A DNA stretch of 14,006 nt from Lachnospiraceae bacterium (GCA_003489085.1 DNJM01000098.1:1-14006); one strand, 5' to 3'; positions 1 to 7,761 are shown, counted from the first letter of the stretch. The notes: generated by a model from the sequence alone, not told the origin. Translations and numbers: made by a program.

Positions 1-297
1 TATACGAAATGGTTTGATTATGATATAATAAAGGATACTGTAGAAGTTCGAACCAGGCGGCCGGGCGATTATCTTGTAATTGATACGGCCGGGAACAGGC
101 AGAAATTGAAAACTTTTTTTATTAATGAAAAGATTCCGCACCAAAAGCGGGATCAGATCTGGCTGATCGCAAAGGAAAGTCAGATCCTGTGGGTAATCGG
201 GTACCGGATGGGACATACGGCCAGGATCACGGAGCAGACCAGATCGATACTGGAAATTTCAATATACGGAGGAGAAGAACATGGCAGAGACAATTAG
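1..297 (+). CDS. tilS: tRNA(Ile)-lysidine synthase, C-terminal 98 residues (5' end outside window)
   Basis: TilS attaches lysine to C34 of the CAU-anticodon tRNA-Ile so that it reads AUA instead of AUG. Only the C-terminal substrate-binding domain is present; the N-type ATP-pyrophosphatase domain lies before base 1. Frame 1 is open from the first base. The visible part has the hallmarks of the TilS C-terminal domain: RRPGDYL at about residues 20-26, KLKTFFINEKIPHQKRD at about 36-52, and ILWVIGYRMG at about 63-72. The last 17 bases overlap the start of hpt in another frame, so the two genes are probably translationally coupled. The order tilS-hpt-ftsH is conserved across Bacillota, which supports the call independently. 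Identification rests on domain motifs and synteny. Confidence 0.9.
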   Translation, partial: YTKWFDYDIIKDTVEVRTRRPGDYLVIDTAGNRQKLKTFFINEKIPHQKRDQIWLIAKESQILWVIGYRMGHTARITEQTRSILEISIYGGEEHGRDN

Positions 298-808
298 AGT
301 ATTGTATTCTGAAGAAGAAGTGGACAAAAGAGTGCGGGAGCTTGCTACAAGGATCAGTGAGGACTATGCGGGAAAGCAGGTGCATATGATTTGCGTATTA
401 AAGGGTGGAGTATTTTTTATGTGTGAATTGGCGAAGAGGATTACAGTGCCGGTTTCCATGGATTTTATGAGCGTCAGCAGCTATGGGGACGGGACATCCT
501 CCAGCGGTGTCGTTAAGATCGCGAAGGATCTGGATGAATCCCTGGAAGGAAAAGATGTTCTGATTGTAGAGGATATCATTGATTCCGGAAGGACTCTGTC
601 CCATCTGATCGAAATCCTGGAAAGAAGACATCCGAACAGTATGCGTCTGTGCACTCTTCTGGATAAACCGGAACGCCGCGTGAAAAAAGTGGATGTGAAT
701 TATACCGGATTTGAAATTCCGGATGAATTTATAGTCGGATATGGTCTGGATTATGCGCAGAAATATCGGAATCTGCCATATATCGGGATCATTGAGGGCG
801 TAGAGTAG
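281..808 (+). CDS. hpt: hypoxanthine phosphoribosyltransferase
   Basis: This cytosolic purine-salvage enzyme converts hypoxanthine (and usually guanine) plus PRPP to IMP or GMP. The 175-residue product has the normal family length. The PRPP-binding loop lies at residues 93-105 (VLIVEDIIDSGRT), with the conserved acidic pair followed by DSGRT. The upstream KGG in MICVLKGGVFF matches the family's pyrophosphate-contacting loop. FIVGYGLDYAQKYRNLPYIG near the C-terminus is the usual HPRT ending. The ATG at 281 has a GGAGGAG ribosome binding site at 268-274 with 6-base spacing. The gene starts inside the end of tilS and is followed after 29 bases by ftsH. In Bacillota, Hpt and FtsH lie in the same transcription unit, and this window follows that pattern. 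Confidence 0.96.
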   Translation: MAETIRVLYSEEEVDKRVRELATRISEDYAGKQVHMICVLKGGVFFMCELAKRITVPVSMDFMSVSSYGDGTSSSGVVKIAKDLDESLEGKDVLIVEDIIDSGRTLSHLIEILERRHPNSMRLCTLLDKPERRVKKVDVNYTGFEIPDEFIVGYGLDYAQKYRNLPYIGIIEGVE

Positions 809-837
809 CAGTAAACGGGCAAGGAGGAGCTTAAGTT

Positions 838-2682
838 TTGGAAAATAGAAAAAATAAAGGGCTGGGCGGAGCTACCTTCATCATGTTTTTAATCATTGTG
901 TTTATGGTGTTCTGGTTTACGAACCAGGCACAGAACCGCCAGAGAGAGTACAGCTATCAGGAATATCAGACTGCAGCGGAGAATGGGGAAATTCTCTCCG
1001 CAGTGATTCAGCAGAATAAGGCTGTGCCGACCGGAAAAGCAATATTTACGATGAGAGCTGCCGGAGAGACCCGGGTGCTTTATGTATCGGATGTAAATGC
1101 GCTTCAGGAAGAGCTGGATAAGTATCATATTTCCTATCAGCTGGGAGATGTACCGCAGGATAACTGGATGCTTACCACGCTGTTGCCGGTAGGGCTTTCC
1201 GTTGTGACAGTATTGATCCTGTTTCTTCTGCTGAATCGGCAGGCCGGCGGCGGATCGAATGCAAAGACCATGAATTTTGGCAAAAGCCGTGCAAAAATGA
1301 GCACGGATAAAGACAGGAAAGTAACCTTTGCCAGGGTAGCCGGATTACGTGAAGAAAAGGAAGAATTGGAGGAAATCGTAGATTTCCTGAAGCATCCCAG
1401 AAAATATACGCAGGTTGGAGCCAGAATCCCGAAGGGCGTGATTCTGGTAGGACCTCCGGGAACCGGTAAAACCCTTCTGGCTAAAGCAGTTGCCGGCGAG
1501 GCAGGGGTGCCGTTCTTCTCTATTTCCGGTTCAGATTTCGTAGAGATGTTCGTCGGAGTCGGTGCTTCCAGAGTCAGAGATTTATTTGAAGATGCGAAGA
1601 AGAACGCCCCTTGTATCATATTTATTGATGAAATTGATGCGGTAGCAAGACGCCGGGGAACCGGTATGGGCGGCGGCCATGACGAGAGAGAACAGACACT
1701 GAACCAGCTGCTGGTTGAGATGGATGGATTCGGCGTAAACGAGGGAATTATCGTAATGGCAGCAACAAATCGTGTGGATATTCTGGATCCTGCGATTCTG
1801 CGTCCGGGGCGCTTTGACCGGAAGGTTGTAGTCGGAAGACCGGATGTGAAGGGCCGGGAAGAGATCCTGGAGGTGCATGCAAAAGGCAAACCGCTGGGCG
1901 ATGACGTGGATTTACGTCAGATTGCCCAGACTACGGCAGGATTTACCGGAGCGGATCTGGAGAACCTCTTAAATGAGGCGGCGATTCTGGCGGCAAAGGG
2001 CGGAAGAATGTATCTGACGCAGGCGGATATCCGGCATTCTTTTGTAAAGGTAGGTCTGGGAACCGAGAAGAAGAGCCGTGTGATCTCCGAGAAGGAAAAG
2101 CGGATTACGGCATATCACGAAGCCGGTCATGCTATTTTGTTTCACGTCCTTCCGGATGTAGGGCCGGTTTACAGTGTATCTATCATTCCTACAGGAGTCG
2201 GAGCAGCAGGGTATACTATGCCGCTTCCGGAAAAGGATGAGATGTTTAATACAAAAGGAAAGATGCTGCAGAATATTATTGTTGCGCTCGGAGGCCGTGT
2301 AGCAGAGGAAGAGATCTTTGATGATATTACAACCGGGGCTTCTCAGGATATTAAGGATGCAACCGGAACGGCAAGAGCCATGGTGATGAAATACGGTATG
2401 TCAGAAAGACTGGGGCTGATCAGTTATGATAATGACAGCGACGAAGTCTTTATCGGACGAGATCTGGCGCATACCTCCCGTGGCTATGGGGAGAAAATTG
2501 CGGGTGAAATTGACAATGAAGTAAAGCGAATCATAGATGAATGCTATGATCGTGCCAGAAGCCTTCTGAAGGAATATAATGATGTACTTCATTCCTGTGC
2601 ACAGCTGCTGCTGGAGAAGGAGAAGATTACTAGAGAGGAATTCGAAGCTTTATTTGATAATAGAATACAGACAGAGGGATAA
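838..2682 (+). CDS. ftsH: ATP-dependent zinc metalloprotease FtsH
   Basis: FtsH is a membrane-anchored hexameric AAA+ protease that degrades misassembled membrane proteins and short-lived regulators. The 614-residue product has TM1 at about 14-28, a short extracytoplasmic domain, and TM2 at about 113-132. The AAA domain follows, with Walker A GPPGTGKT at 205-212, Walker B IIFIDEID with D264/E265, and the second region of homology ending ILRPGRFDRKV. The M41 protease domain has the zinc site HEAGH at 427-431 and the likely third ligand D504 in TGASQDIKDAT. The start is TTG at 838, chosen because AAGGAGGAG at 821-829 sits 8 bases upstream and no in-frame ATG fits TM1. The C-terminal tail after the protease domain is short. 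The stop is followed 3 bases later by the next ATG. Confidence 0.98.
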   Translation: MENRKNKGLGGATFIMFLIIVFMVFWFTNQAQNRQREYSYQEYQTAAENGEILSAVIQQNKAVPTGKAIFTMRAAGETRVLYVSDVNALQEELDKYHISYQLGDVPQDNWMLTTLLPVGLSVVTVLILFLLLNRQAGGGSNAKTMNFGKSRAKMSTDKDRKVTFARVAGLREEKEELEEIVDFLKHPRKYTQVGARIPKGVILVGPPGTGKTLLAKAVAGEAGVPFFSISGSDFVEMFVGVGASRVRDLFEDAKKNAPCIIFIDEIDAVARRRGTGMGGGHDEREQTLNQLLVEMDGFGVNEGIIVMAATNRVDILDPAILRPGRFDRKVVVGRPDVKGREEILEVHAKGKPLGDDVDLRQIAQTTAGFTGADLENLLNEAAILAAKGGRMYLTQADIRHSFVKVGLGTEKKSRVISEKEKRITAYHEAGHAILFHVLPDVGPVYSVSIIPTGVGAAGYTMPLPEKDEMFNTKGKMLQNIIVALGGRVAEEEIFDDITTGASQDIKDATGTARAMVMKYGMSERLGLISYDNDSDEVFIGRDLAHTSRGYGEKIAGEIDNEVKRIIDECYDRARSLLKEYNDVLHSCAQLLLEKEKITREEFEALFDNRIQTEG

Positions 2683-2685
2683 TGT

Positions 2686-4749
2686 ATGAATAGAGATGCA
2701 TTGTTTAGCGACGGGACGCCGGCTTATATCGAGCCGGGAGAACCGGAAGCGGATGCTATGATTGCCATCCGTTTCCGGACTGCCAGAGAAGATGCTGACA
2801 GCGTCTGGCTTGTGACTGATACGGCCCGATATCCGATGCGGAAGGAAAGCAGTAAGGGGTTATTTGACTATTATGCTGTAAGTTATCAGCTGGGTAAAGA
2901 GGCATTTCAATATTATTTCGAGATCAGGAAAGAGGATGAAGTTGTATACTATAATCGATGCGGAGTATCTGCGGAAGTGATTTCGAATTACAATTTTGTG
3001 ATTGTACCAGGCTTTTCTACTCCGAAATGGGCAAAGGGCGCCGTGATGTATCAGATCTTTCTGGATCGTTTCTGCAATGGAGATTTCCAAAATGACGTGC
3101 TGACCGGAGAATACATCTATCTGGGAGATAAATCGGTCCGGGTAGAAAACTGGAACCAATATCCGGCTAGTATGGACGTCAGAGAATTCTATGGGGGCGA
3201 TCTGAAGGGAGTAAGGGATAAGCTGGATTATCTGCAAGGACTGGGGGTAGAGGTGATCTACTTTAATCCGATTTTTGTTTCTCCGTCCAATCATAAGTAT
3301 GATACCCAGGATTATGATTATGTGGATCCGCATTATGGAGTGATTGTCAAAGATGAAGGAGAACTGCTTTCGGAGTATGTGGCAAATAATCGTTCTGCCA
3401 GCCGATACCGGATCCGCACGACGAGCAAAGAGAATCTGGAAGCAAGCAATCAATATCTGATTGAATTGATTCAGGAGATTCATGCACGTGGTATGAGGGT
3501 GATTCTGGATGGTGTATTCAACCATTGCGGATCCTTCAATAAATGGATGGATCGGGAACATTTTTATGAGGCGTCAGGAAATTATGAGCCGGGAGCTTAT
3601 GTATCGTCGAAAAGCCGTTATCGGAATTACTTCAATTTCTATAGTACGGAGCAGGAAAACTGGCCGGACAATGATAATTATGAAGGCTGGTGGGGGCATA
3701 ATACTTTGCCGAAGCTGAATTATGAAAAGTCCAGAGAGCTGGAAAACTATATTCTGGATGTTGGACGGAAATGGGTTTCTGAACCATTCTGTGCGGATGG
3801 ATGGCGGCTGGATGTAGCAGCGGATCTGGGAAAAACAAATGAATATAATCATTATTTCTGGAAAAAATTCAGAAAAGCAGTTAAGGAAGCGAATCCGGAC
3901 GCCATTATACTGGCAGAGCATTATGGAGATCCGAAGGAATGGCTTCAGGGGGATGAATGGGACACAGTCATGAACTATGACGCATTCATGGAGCCGGTGA
4001 CCTGGTTTTTGACGGGAATGGAAAAGCATAGTGATGAGTACAGGGAGGATCTGTATTGTAATTCCGATAATTTTGTCGGGGCCATGAATCATCATATGTG
4101 CAATATGCTGACACCGTCGCTTTTTACGGCGATGAACCAGCTGTCCAACCATGATCATTCCAGATTTTTGACCCGGACGAATCATAAAGTCGGAAGGGTA
4201 CAGCACCTTGGACCGGAGGCAGCCAATACAGGAGTCAATCCTGCAGTGATGCGTGAAGCCGTTGTGCTGCAGATGACATGGATAGGAGCCCCGACCCTGT
4301 ATTATGGTGATGAAGCAGGCGTATGCGGGTTTACGGATCCGGATAACCGGCGTACGTATCCATGGGGGCATGAGGATAAAAGGATGATCGAATTCCATCG
4401 GGAAATGATCTGGATTCATAAGAATTATCCGTCCCTGCGGTATGGATCGCTGCAGCTATTGACATGGAATGATGCGATTTTGTCCTTCGCCAGATTCCTT
4501 GGCGATGAACAGATCGTCGTAATACTGAATAATGGGGAGAAGCTGCAGGAAGTAACGATTCCGGTATGGAGGGCAGAGGTTCCCAGTAAGAGCACGATGT
4601 TCCGCCTGATTTACACGTATGAAAATGGATATACAACCACATATGAAAAGTATCTGGTGGAAAATGGTGAGGTTGTTCTTGTAATGGGATCCCATTCTGC
4701 AGCCATATTGAAGACGGAATATACACCTGAGGAACAGAAAGTGAATTAA
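2686..4749 (+). CDS. GH13 alpha-glycosidase, neopullulanase/cyclomaltodextrinase type
   Basis: A 687-residue GH13 enzyme with no signal peptide, so probably intracellular and acting on imported maltodextrins or cyclodextrins. Residues about 1-110 look like the CBM34-type beta-sandwich of neopullulanases. The catalytic barrel begins near WAKGAVMYQIFLDRF. Family motifs are intact: region I DGVFNH at 275-280; region II GWRLD with nucleophile D376; region III LAEH with acid/base E411; region IV NHDHS with transition-state stabiliser D490. A loop of about 30 residues (KDEGELLSEYVANNRSASRY, about 225-245) lies in domain B before region I. The C-terminal beta domain runs from about 600. The ATG follows AGAGGG with 7-base spacing and starts 3 bases after the ftsH stop, so co-transcription is likely. 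The exact substrate (pullulan, cyclodextrin or maltodextrin) cannot be read from sequence. Confidence 0.9.
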   Translation: MNRDALFSDGTPAYIEPGEPEADAMIAIRFRTAREDADSVWLVTDTARYPMRKESSKGLFDYYAVSYQLGKEAFQYYFEIRKEDEVVYYNRCGVSAEVISNYNFVIVPGFSTPKWAKGAVMYQIFLDRFCNGDFQNDVLTGEYIYLGDKSVRVENWNQYPASMDVREFYGGDLKGVRDKLDYLQGLGVEVIYFNPIFVSPSNHKYDTQDYDYVDPHYGVIVKDEGELLSEYVANNRSASRYRIRTTSKENLEASNQYLIELIQEIHARGMRVILDGVFNHCGSFNKWMDREHFYEASGNYEPGAYVSSKSRYRNYFNFYSTEQENWPDNDNYEGWWGHNTLPKLNYEKSRELENYILDVGRKWVSEPFCADGWRLDVAADLGKTNEYNHYFWKKFRKAVKEANPDAIILAEHYGDPKEWLQGDEWDTVMNYDAFMEPVTWFLTGMEKHSDEYREDLYCNSDNFVGAMNHHMCNMLTPSLFTAMNQLSNHDHSRFLTRTNHKVGRVQHLGPEAANTGVNPAVMREAVVLQMTWIGAPTLYYGDEAGVCGFTDPDNRRTYPWGHEDKRMIEFHREMIWIHKNYPSLRYGSLQLLTWNDAILSFARFLGDEQIVVILNNGEKLQEVTIPVWRAEVPSKSTMFRLIYTYENGYTTTYEKYLVENGEVVLVMGSHSAAILKTEYTPEEQKVN

Positions 4750-4763
4750 CAGAGGTTGATAAA

Positions 4764-6212
4764 ATGATGAAAAGAAACATGGTAGGGAAACTGATTTGCG
4801 TCATTCAGCTGATTTTCAGTGCTACCCTGATGGGGGTCATTTACACCGGCGGAATGGTTCCGCTGAAATATCAGATTCTGGCAGGAGTCATACTTTTGGT
4901 GCTGCTGGCAGGAGCGTTTGGCCTGCAGTTCCTGAAAAATAAAGCATATCTGGGTGGTATTGTGATCAGTGTGCTGGTATCTATTGGATGTCTGACCGGC
5001 ATTTTTTACCTGCTGCGTGCGGACAGCGCTATGCAGAAGATCGGCGGAGCTACTTATAAGACGGATAATATGGTCGTTGTAGTAAAGCAAAGCTGTACGG
5101 CAACCGAGTTAAAAGAAGCGGGAAATTATCGCTTCGGTAAGCAGACGGCAGCAGATCAGGATAATACCAACCTGATGGTGGATAAGATTCAGGAGGTTGT
5201 TGGCCGTGAGATCAATATAACAGATTATGCAAGCGTGCAGGATCTGGCACAGGCTCTTTTAAAGGGTGAAATTGAAGCAGCAATTTATAATGAAGCATTT
5301 GATGGGATCCTGAATGAGGCGATTGAAGGCTATACAGACCAGGTAAAGATTTTGTACCAGTATGGTATAGATACAAAGCTGAATCTGGAAAAGGAGAATA
5401 CGGTTGTCGATGATGCGCAGCCGTACAGTCAGGATACCTTCAGCTTTTATATCAGTGGTATTGACGTATCCGGACCGATCACAACAAACAGCCGAAGCGA
5501 TGTAAATATCATTGCAACGGTCAATACGAAGACAAAGCAGATTCTTCTGACAACCACACCGAGAGATTATTATGTACCGCTGCCGAATGTATCCGGAGGA
5601 CTCCGGGATAAGCTGACACATGCGGGAATCTATGGCGTGGATGTATCAATGGATACGCTGGGAGAATTATATGGAATCGATATTCAGTATTATGCAAGAG
5701 TGAATTTTACATCCCTGATAAAAATGGTAGATACGCTGGGAGGCATTGATGTCTATTCAGAGTACGCATTTGAAGCGAGAGGATGTTCTTTTAACAAGGG
5801 TATGAACCATATGAATGGTGAGCAGGCTCTTGCATTTGCAAGAGAGCGTTACAGCTTTGAGGCCGGAGATAATCAGCGTGGAAAAAATCAGGAGGCAGTT
5901 TTAACTGCAATGATTCGGAAGGCTATGACACCGGCAGTTTTAACGCATGCAAATGAACTTCTGGCGCAGGTCAGCGACAGCATGGAAACCAATATGACAC
6001 AGGAAGAGATGGCAAGTCTGATTAAAATGCAGTTAAATGACAATGCTTCCTGGAATATTGTATCTACCAATGCAGTTGGGACCGGTGATAAAACCACCTG
6101 TTTCTCGATGGGCTCTATGCAGGTTTATGTTATGTGGCCGGATGAGAACAGTGTGGCTCAGATTTCACAGAAAATGAAACAGGTATTGAACGGCGAAACA
6201 ATTACAGAATAG
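4764..6212 (+). CDS. LCP (LytR-CpsA-Psr) family membrane protein
   Basis: LCP proteins transfer undecaprenyl-linked glycopolymers such as teichoic acid or capsule onto peptidoglycan outside the membrane. The 482-residue product has three N-terminal hydrophobic segments (about 10-28, 33-53 and 60-85), typical of longer clostridial members. The LCP domain spans about 235-395: DVNIIATVN from D246, TTPRDYYV with conserved R267, DKLTHAGIYG, the TLGGIDV segment, and ALAFARERY with R360/R362 followed by GDNQRGKNQ. Between membrane and LCP domain, residues about 95-225 contain VQDLAQALLKGEIEAAIYNE, which resembles part of a solute-binding-protein fold; this is seen in other clostridial LCPs but its role is unclear. 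The start has a weak AGAGG site at 4751-4755, suggesting coupling to the GH13 gene 14 bases upstream. A hairpin terminator follows. Confidence 0.92.
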   Translation: MMKRNMVGKLICVIQLIFSATLMGVIYTGGMVPLKYQILAGVILLVLLAGAFGLQFLKNKAYLGGIVISVLVSIGCLTGIFYLLRADSAMQKIGGATYKTDNMVVVVKQSCTATELKEAGNYRFGKQTAADQDNTNLMVDKIQEVVGREINITDYASVQDLAQALLKGEIEAAIYNEAFDGILNEAIEGYTDQVKILYQYGIDTKLNLEKENTVVDDAQPYSQDTFSFYISGIDVSGPITTNSRSDVNIIATVNTKTKQILLTTTPRDYYVPLPNVSGGLRDKLTHAGIYGVDVSMDTLGELYGIDIQYYARVNFTSLIKMVDTLGGIDVYSEYAFEARGCSFNKGMNHMNGEQALAFARERYSFEAGDNQRGKNQEAVLTAMIRKAMTPAVLTHANELLAQVSDSMETNMTQEEMASLIKMQLNDNASWNIVSTNAVGTGDKTTCFSMGSMQVYVMWPDENSVAQISQKMKQVLNGETITE

Positions 6213-6221
6213 AAGAAAGAG

Positions 6222-6268
6222 GGTCCCTGCAAGGCAGTATAATACTGTAGTATATGCAGGGACCTTTT
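6222..6268 (+). terminator. terminator closing the tilS-to-LCP run
   Basis: A perfect 10-bp stem GGTCCCTGCA (6222-6231) / TGCAGGGACC (6255-6264) is followed by TTTTGTGTG. The 23-base apical part contains a second small palindrome, CAGTA-TAA-TACTG (6235-6247), so the transcript would form a stem with an inner hairpin. It sits 9 bases after the LCP stop codon. The U-run is only four bases, so termination may be incomplete. Confidence 0.8.
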
Positions 6269-6352
6269 GTGTGCAGAAATCAATCCGGTTGTGTGGATTT
6301 CGTAATCATAAGCTCCGAATGGAAAAGAAGTGGATTTGTGAGAAATGCATTG

Positions 6353-6382
6353 TCAGAAAACGTCAGAATGTGTCAAAAAATT
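6353..6382 (+). repeat. three tandem 10-mers beginning TCA(G/A)AA
   Basis: Three consecutive 10-base units start at 6353 (TCAGAAAACG), 6363 (TCAGAATGTG) and 6373 (TCAAAAAATT). They share TCARAA in exact 10-base phase, about one helical turn. The first unit boundary also contains AACGTCAG (6359-6366), close to AACGTCTG at 6460-6467 in the downstream direct repeat. They could be upstream regulator contacts or phased A-tracts that bend DNA. Confidence 0.45.
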
Positions 6383-6433
6383 TCTGCTGATTTTCATTTT
6401 AGTAGATTGCATGGGAAAAACAATGATTTTTGG

Positions 6434-6464
6434 CGAATGACGTAAGAAAAAGGTCGAATAACGT
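6434..6464 (+). promoter_or_regulatory. direct-repeat pair, candidate LytTR operator
   Basis: CGAATGACGT (6434-6443) and CGAATAACGT (6455-6464) match at 9 of 10 positions and start exactly 21 bp apart, two helical turns. LytTR proteins bind paired direct repeats of about 9 bp with about 12-13 bp between them, the same geometry. The downstream copy ends about 9 bases before the expected -35 position, a usual place for an activator. That the neighbouring LytTR protein binds here is inference. Confidence 0.6.
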
Positions 6465-6495
6465 CTGCCAGCCATCAAATGGAGTAATTCTAATC

Positions 6496-6501
6496 TATAA
6501 T
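6496..6501 (+). promoter_or_regulatory. -10 element of the LytTR gene promoter
   Basis: TATAAT lies 45 bases before the GTG start. With a 17-bp spacer the -35 hexamer would be CATCAA (6473-6478), a poor match to TTGACA. A perfect -10 with a poor -35 suits a promoter that needs an activator, consistent with the direct repeats just upstream. Confidence 0.6.
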
Positions 6502-6545
6502 GTCAATATAAGGTTTCTCCGGTACAGATAGGCGAAAGGTACGGA

Positions 6546-7220
6546 GTGAGAAAAGTGGATACAAGTAGTATGGTGAGGTTAAGCAGGAGGTTTTTGGAAT
6601 CCTATATGAGAGGAGAAACGTGGGAGGTTTCCGGCTTGCTTCATCCGGAGGCGGCCATCAGAGGAACCGGAGAGGTATTGCAGTATGCAGCATACAGCCA
6701 GATAGAAGAAAAGGAATTCAGACTGCTATGCAGGGATGTGAATACGGCAGTCGTGGAAGGAAATGTATTGATGGAGGAGCGCTCCGGGAAAGGGGAGCAG
6801 AAGAAAGGCTGGAATGTTCTGCTGCTGTGGGAACGGCTGGGGCAGGAATGGAAGATACGGCGTGTACAGGCTGTATGGAACAAAGAGCGGAAGAGTCGTT
6901 CTCTGTCTGTTCATGCGGTAAATGGTACGGAAGTGTTTATCTGGGAAAAGCAGATATGTTATATCGAAGCGCTGCAGTCCAGAAGCTATATTCATTGCCT
7001 GCATAAGACGATTGCGGTACGCACCTCTATGCAGAGAATAGGGGAGCTTTTGAGTGAACAGTTTATTCAGATTCATAGAAGTTTTATTGTAAATGCAGAT
7101 GCTGTAGAAGCCATCCGGAGGTATGAGGTAAAGCTTTTTGACGGTACTTGCCTGCCGGTTCCGGAAAAGAAATATCGGGCAGTGAAGGAACAGATTTTAA
7201 TGCGGAAAGAGGTGTTTTAA
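6546..7220 (+). CDS. LytTR-family DNA-binding regulator with NTF2/SnoaL-like N-terminal domain
   Basis: A predicted transcription regulator of 224 residues. Residues about 8-112 have the pattern of a small NTF2/SnoaL-like alpha+beta barrel: an N-terminal helix with RRFLESYMRGE, then HPEAAIRGTGE, and late strands WNVLLLWERLGQEWKIRRVQAVW. Residues about 123-220 are a LytTR DNA-binding domain: WEKQICYIEALQSRSYIH, RTSMQRIGELL, then the signature IHRSFIVN at 176-183 and VKLFDGTCLPVPEKKY. There is no receiver domain and no histidine kinase nearby, so it is not a classical AgrA/LytR response regulator; the NTF2-like domain may sense a ligand or mediate dimerisation (inference). Two starts are plausible: GTG at 6546 (AAAGG 6 bases upstream) or GTG at 6555 (GGAG 8 bases upstream). 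It is probably a single-gene unit, bounded by terminators. Confidence 0.85.
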   Translation: MRKVDTSSMVRLSRRFLESYMRGETWEVSGLLHPEAAIRGTGEVLQYAAYSQIEEKEFRLLCRDVNTAVVEGNVLMEERSGKGEQKKGWNVLLLWERLGQEWKIRRVQAVWNKERKSRSLSVHAVNGTEVFIWEKQICYIEALQSRSYIHCLHKTIAVRTSMQRIGELLSEQFIQIHRSFIVNADAVEAIRRYEVKLFDGTCLPVPEKKYRAVKEQILMRKEVF

Positions 7221-7619
7221 AGAAAATGGTGTAGCCCGGAAAGAGACTACACCATTTTTACAACAGAATTCTTGGATATATCCAAAATCGGTATAATCCA
7301 TATTGGCAGCCTTAAGTACTTTTTCAAATGAGTATTTAATCAGATCAAGATTACGGCTGAGTCCATACGTGTCTTTTTCATAGACAGCGCCAAAGTGCAT
7401 TTGTGTATAGACCTTTTTGCGCTTGCCTGAAATTGCACGGCCAAAGTCTTCATATACTCCAACCCGTCCGCAGCACATATCAAAGAAATTGATGCCATTT
7501 TCGATTGCGTAATGGAATGTCTCTTCGATTTCCTGATCAGAGGCAAGATGGATATTTCCTAACCCTAACCCGATTGTACTTAATTTTTCTTCTCCATGTG
7601 GGAGTTTTCTGTATTCCAT
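7197..7619 (-). pseudogene. truncated aldo/keto reductase remnant
   Basis: The first about 115 residues match the N-terminal third of the long aldo/keto reductases common in anaerobes, which are about 370 residues with a C-terminal Fe-S region. Visible motifs are EYRKLPHGEEKLSTIGLGLGN, the FFDMC segment with the active-site Asp, YEDFGRAI with the candidate catalytic Tyr, and KVYTQMHFGA. The match ends at DFGYIQ near 7268, where intact relatives continue with a catalytic-His segment of the type YIHCID. The rest of the frame runs through the terminator hairpin and the end of the convergent LytTR gene, overlapping it by 24 bases. The barrel is incomplete, so the product cannot be an active reductase. 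The start is intact: AAGGAGGAT lies about 6 bases before the ATG at 7619, and the promoter looks functional. A deletion of the 3' two-thirds is the simplest explanation. Confidence 0.82.
7223..7259. terminator. bidirectional terminator between convergent genes
   Basis: The stem AAAATGGTGTAG (7223-7234) / CTACACCATTTT (7247-7258) has 12 pairs and a 12-base loop. Read rightward it ends in TTTTT just after the LytTR stop; read leftward the same stem ends in TTTTCTTT. It therefore serves either strand. The aldo/keto reductase remnant reads through it before meeting a stop. Confidence 0.85.
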
Positions 7620-7665
7620 GATATCCTCCTTCTCTTCATCCAGTGTAATGTTATAAATTAAAAAT

Positions 7666-7696
7666 AGTATAACATTAAACTCGACTTTAAGGTCAA
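7666..7696 (-). promoter_or_regulatory. MerR-type promoter with 19-bp spacer for the reductase remnant
   Basis: On the minus strand TTGACC (7691-7696) and TATACT (7666-7671) are separated by 19 bp rather than 17. The spacer holds a dyad centred on TCGA with flanking TTAAA/TTTAA arms (7675-7690, extending with mismatches to 7672-7693). An overlong spacer filled with a dyad is diagnostic of MerR-family control, and aldo/keto reductase genes in Bacillota are often controlled by such regulators. No merR gene is in the window. Confidence 0.75.
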
Positions 7697-7761
7697 GAGT
7701 TTCAGCAAACTTTTAAACGGAAGGATGAAAGGAAGAAATTTGAAAAAATGTGAAAAACCTC

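Larger units (their letters stand above)
6269..6545 (+). promoter_or_regulatory. regulatory gap upstream of the LytTR gene
   Basis: This stretch has no credible gene. It holds a tandem 10-mer array, a direct-repeat pair and a -10 element, listed separately. Between 6269 and 6352, and between 6383 and 6433, I see only AT-rich sequence without convincing structure. A 63-codon open frame from 6254 starts inside the terminator stem, has no ribosome binding site and resembles nothing I know. Confidence 0.5.

Noticed and set aside
1137..1889. 250-codon minus-strand frame inside ftsH
   Set aside because: It lies wholly opposite the conserved AAA domain, is Ser/Pro-rich in a way typical of antisense translations, and has no start signals.
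6254..6445. 63-codon open frame upstream of the LytTR gene
   Set aside because: It starts inside a terminator stem, lacks a ribosome binding site and covers the regulatory repeats; it has no recognisable protein features.
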